DNA of 64,000 bases from Bacillota bacterium (GTDB lineage: Bacteria > Bacillota > Clostridia > Acetivibrionales > JAEZXR01): the NCBI GenBank assembly GCA_023419605.1, contig JAEZXR010000098.1, forward strand, positions 1 to 64,000, read 5' to 3'. Shown here in pieces: positions 63,594 through 64,000 of this stretch. Under the pieces are notes generated by a model. That model had not been told where the DNA came from. It was given only the letters and a program-made list of their open reading frames with translations, and made no database searches. How positions within the stretch are numbered: the first letter of the stretch is position 1; the number at the start of each line of letters is the position of its first letter. The position numbers and the translations under genes are program-made.

Positions 63594-64000
63594 TTACGGC
63601 TGCTTTGACGACGGCTTGCGCAGCTTCTCCCTCAGGTATGCAAATACCCCTGGCAGCAAGGATATGAAAATGATTGCAAAGATAACCAGCGTGAAATTTT
63701 CCTCCACAACCGGTATATTGCCAAAGAAGTACCCGCCAAAGAGGAACAGGGCTACCCATACAACGCCACCGACCAGGTTGTAGCTTATGAACTTCATGTA
63801 ATTCATATGGCCGACCCCTGCAACAAAAGGGGCAAAGGTTCTTATGATGGGTATGAATCTTGCCAGTATAATGGTTTTACCTCCATGCTTATCATAAAAG
63901 TTCTGGGTTTTCTCCAGATGCTCTTTTTTTATGAAACGGATTTTATTATTGTCAAAAACCTTCCATCCAAGGAACTTGCCGATGTGGTAGTTGACAGTAT
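63594..64000 (-). CDS. DedA/SNARE-associated family membrane protein (partial)
   Basis: C-terminal part of a DedA-family membrane protein, cut by the window end; about 135 residues are visible. Family landmarks: YHIGKFLGWKVFDNN, a lysine-rich loop (KKEHLEKTQNFYDKHGGKT), and the conserved RFIPIIRTFAPFVAGVGHM followed by two membrane helices (about WVALFLFGGYFFG and VIFAIIFISLLPGVFAY). DedA proteins are membrane transporters, some moving undecaprenyl phosphate or phosphatidylethanolamine across the membrane. An internal ATG should not be taken as the start. Confidence 0.9.
   Translation of the reverse strand, partial: TVNYHIGKFLGWKVFDNNKIRFIKKEHLEKTQNFYDKHGGKTIILARFIPIIRTFAPFVAGVGHMNYMKFISYNLVGGVVWVALFLFGGYFFGNIPVVEENFTLVIFAIIFISLLPGVFAYLREKLRKPSSKQP

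Noticed and set aside
1..64000. tRNA, rRNA, prophage, toxin-antitoxin or CRISPR loci
   Set aside because: I scanned spacers for cloverleaf ends, rRNA-like sequence, repeats with spacers and integrase motifs and saw none. The ribbon-helix-helix gene is paired with an SPFH gene and not with a toxin-like gene.

Overview
The window looks like chromosome from an anaerobic, endospore-forming Gram-positive bacterium of the class Clostridia, most like the cellulolytic Ruminiclostridium/Acetivibrio-type lineages. Supporting evidence: S-layer homology (SLH) proteins, an AbrB gene whose upstream region carries four Spo0A-type boxes, the yaaO-tmk-darA-yaaR-holB-ricT-trmN-rsmI block known from Bacillus and Clostridia, rubrerythrin/PerR, AdhE with a Rex-type operator, and very regular Shine-Dalgarno sequences. 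I saw no rRNA, tRNA, CRISPR array, phage module or complete insertion sequence.

Layout. 0-6.4 kb: three exported proteins read leftwards (S41 protease and two SLH proteins). 6.4-8.3 kb: a chemoreceptor with an N-terminal H-NOX haem domain whose pocket residues predict O2 binding. 8.4-11.1 kb: DUF1934 protein and the cell-wall genes murI and ddl. 11.4-12.9 kb: an exported protein carrying two tandem copies of a solute-binding-protein fragment. 13.0-18.7 kb: a signalling operon (hybrid histidine kinase with three receivers, CheR, receiver-GGDEF). 19.0-21.8 kb: FmdB-like zinc ribbon, a polysaccharide-lyase-like exported protein, and a UPF0016 manganese exporter behind a yybP-ykoY riboswitch. 22.1-29.9 kb: abrB and the divergent yaa/holB block. 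30.0-35.0 kb: ferredoxin-linked aldo/keto reductase, AdhE and lipoate ligase. 35.1-40.5 kb: SDR oxidoreductase, threonine catabolism (tdh-kbl), XRE-cupin regulator, PrcB-like exported protein. 40.6-42.7 kb: RNase Z and RtcB. 42.8-47.6 kb: AraC regulator, GH29 fucosidase, two unknown membrane proteins, CE7 esterase. 48.0-56.8 kb: a complete Kdp K+ pump operon with several micro-ORFs, flanked by a stand-alone KdpD sensor domain and a kinase/receiver-TPR pair. 57.0-60.5 kb: ApbE, an SPFH membrane protein with a ribbon-helix-helix partner, rubrerythrin and PerR. 60.6-63.4 kb: Feo ferrous iron uptake with two Fur-type boxes. The window ends in a partial DedA gene.

How it works together. Much of the window deals with redox, oxygen and metal homeostasis (H-NOX receptor, Rex site at adhE, PerR-rubrerythrin, Feo, Mn riboswitch) and with envelope and signalling functions. 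The most attractive less-described items are: (i) an SPFH/ribbon-helix-helix two-gene unit whose promoter carries four 6-bp repeats spaced exactly 11 bp; (ii) a kdp operon with three micro-ORFs and a dismantled regulatory system; (iii) a 186-bp imperfect palindrome before the stand-alone kdpD, plus two other structured intergenic elements that may be related to it; (iv) two 8-1-8 palindromes flanking the divergent tdh/XRE-cupin promoters; and (v) an RtcB-RNase Z gene pair. All assignments come from reading the sequence and translated proteins by eye; no database search or folding program was run.
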